The notes under the pieces were generated by a model. That model was not told the DNA's origin and searched no databases. It saw nothing but the letters and a program-made list of their open reading frames with translations. From contig DAOVDL010000045.1 in the NCBI GenBank assembly GCA_030669485.1, positions 1 through 5,567 on the forward strand: DNA of 5,567 nt, written 5' to 3'. Both the position numbers and the translations under genes were made by a program. The DNA comes from Candidatus Bathyarchaeota archaeon (GTDB taxonomy: Archaea; Thermoproteota; Bathyarchaeia; Hecatellales; Hecatellaceae). Shown here in pieces: positions 4,992 to 5,567 of the stretch (its first letter is position 1; every line of letters starts with the position of its first letter).

Positions 4992-5540
4992 TTACTCTTC
5001 CTTCTCCACCTCTGCGGCGCAATCCTCACAGAGGAACCTTCCGCTATCCCCTTCTACAAGGACATCTGACCACTGCCCGCAACCCTCGCAGTATCCTGCC
5101 AACGGTATTCTGTTTCCGTGGGGTATGATCAGACCCACCTCCGCCCTTTCCTTTGCCCTATCAATAAGGACTGGGGTAACTGCTAAGACCTCCTTGCTTG
5201 AGAGCATGCCCACAAGTTTACCTCTCTCCATCACAATGAGCCTCCTGATGCCAATTTTGTTCATAGTCTTCGTAGCATCACCTAGGCTCAATTCAGGTGA
5301 AGCGATAGCGAGTGGGTGGCTCATGACGTTCTTACTCTTCACCGCTCTGGGCAAGCGGTTCTTACGGGCAACTCTTCTGACAATATCCCTCTCAGTTATA
5401 ATGCCTATAGGGTGGTCGGCCTTATCCACAACCACAACGCTGCCGACGCTGTGGTCTTCCATGGCTTTAGCCACTTTATCGATCGTCGTGTTCTCTCGAA
5501 CCTTTATAACTGGAGTTCGCATAGCATCCCTGATCTTCAC
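4992..5540 (-). CDS. CBS domain pair protein with C-terminal zinc ribbon
   Basis: The 182-residue protein has two CBS domains forming a Bateman module, then a zinc ribbon. CBS1 spans about 1-60 (RDAMRTPVIKV, then GIITERDIVRRV), and CBS2 about 70-125 (NVMSHPLAIA, then IGIRRLIVMERGKLVGMLSSKEVL). Such modules bind adenine nucleotides or S-adenosylmethionine and switch a partner's activity. The C-terminal CEGC (151-154) and CEDC (171-174), 16 residues apart, form a four-Cys metal site that may contact nucleic acid or protein. No catalytic domain is attached, so a regulator or adaptor role is likely but inferred. The GTG start at 5540 puts RDAM at the usual CBS beginning and has GAGG 5 bases upstream (5549-5546). 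The frame remains open to the window edge with no other in-frame start visible. It ends 98 bases before pyrC and may be co-transcribed in part. Confidence 0.88.
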   Translation of the reverse strand: MKIRDAMRTPVIKVRENTTIDKVAKAMEDHSVGSVVVVDKADHPIGIITERDIVRRVARKNRLPRAVKSKNVMSHPLAIASPELSLGDATKTMNKIGIRRLIVMERGKLVGMLSSKEVLAVTPVLIDRAKERAEVGLIIPHGNRIPLAGYCEGCGQWSDVLVEGDSGRFLCEDCAAEVEKEE

Positions 5541-5567
5541 ATCTGCCTCGCCTCGTGGATTGGAGTG

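Noticed and set aside
1..5567. CRISPR arrays, insertion sequences, integrase or attachment sites, toxin-antitoxin pairs, tRNA genes
   Set aside because: No repeat-spacer pattern, terminal inverted repeats, transposase or integrase motifs, small gene pairs of that kind, or cloverleaf sequence were seen by eye in any part of the window.

Overview
The window looks like chromosomal DNA from an archaeon. The evidence is a beta-CASP RNase of the archaeal CPSF type, a short archaeal-style zinc ribbon protein, a DUF2124-like protein, a CBS pair fused to a zinc ribbon, and A/T-rich TATA-like boxes placed about 25-30 bases before several genes, with few clear Shine-Dalgarno sites. The mix suits a TACK-type lineage such as Bathyarchaeia, but the phylum is an inference and cannot be settled from seven genes.

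Layout. Bases 1-765 (+): the 3' end of glmS (the isomerase half of glucosamine-6-phosphate synthase), then a small zinc ribbon gene 28 bases further on, probably co-transcribed. Bases 777-2087 (-): an aCPSF2-like metallo-beta-lactamase/beta-CASP ribonuclease, ending only 11 bases from the convergent zinc ribbon gene. Bases 2088-2399: a 312-base divergent intergenic region holding two promoters, short dyads next to the RNase promoter, and a possible small transcript unit ending in a hairpin and a T run. Bases 2400-2906 (+): a DUF2124-like protein of unknown function. Bases 3033-3446 (-): a small flavin-binding split-barrel protein of the pyridoxamine-phosphate-oxidase-like superfamily. Bases 3550-4893 (-): dihydroorotase (pyrC). 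Bases 4992-5540 (-): a CBS-pair protein with a C-terminal zinc ribbon, upstream of pyrC on the same strand.

The genes cover amino-sugar synthesis, RNA processing or decay, de novo pyrimidine synthesis and probable nucleotide sensing. They look like ordinary housekeeping genes, mostly in short transcription units. I see no mobile element, CRISPR array, tRNA or rRNA, and no convincing new multi-gene system. The parts most worth a second look are the divergent intergenic region, the DUF2124-like protein, and the pairing of the CBS/zinc-ribbon gene with pyrC and its repeat-bearing promoter.
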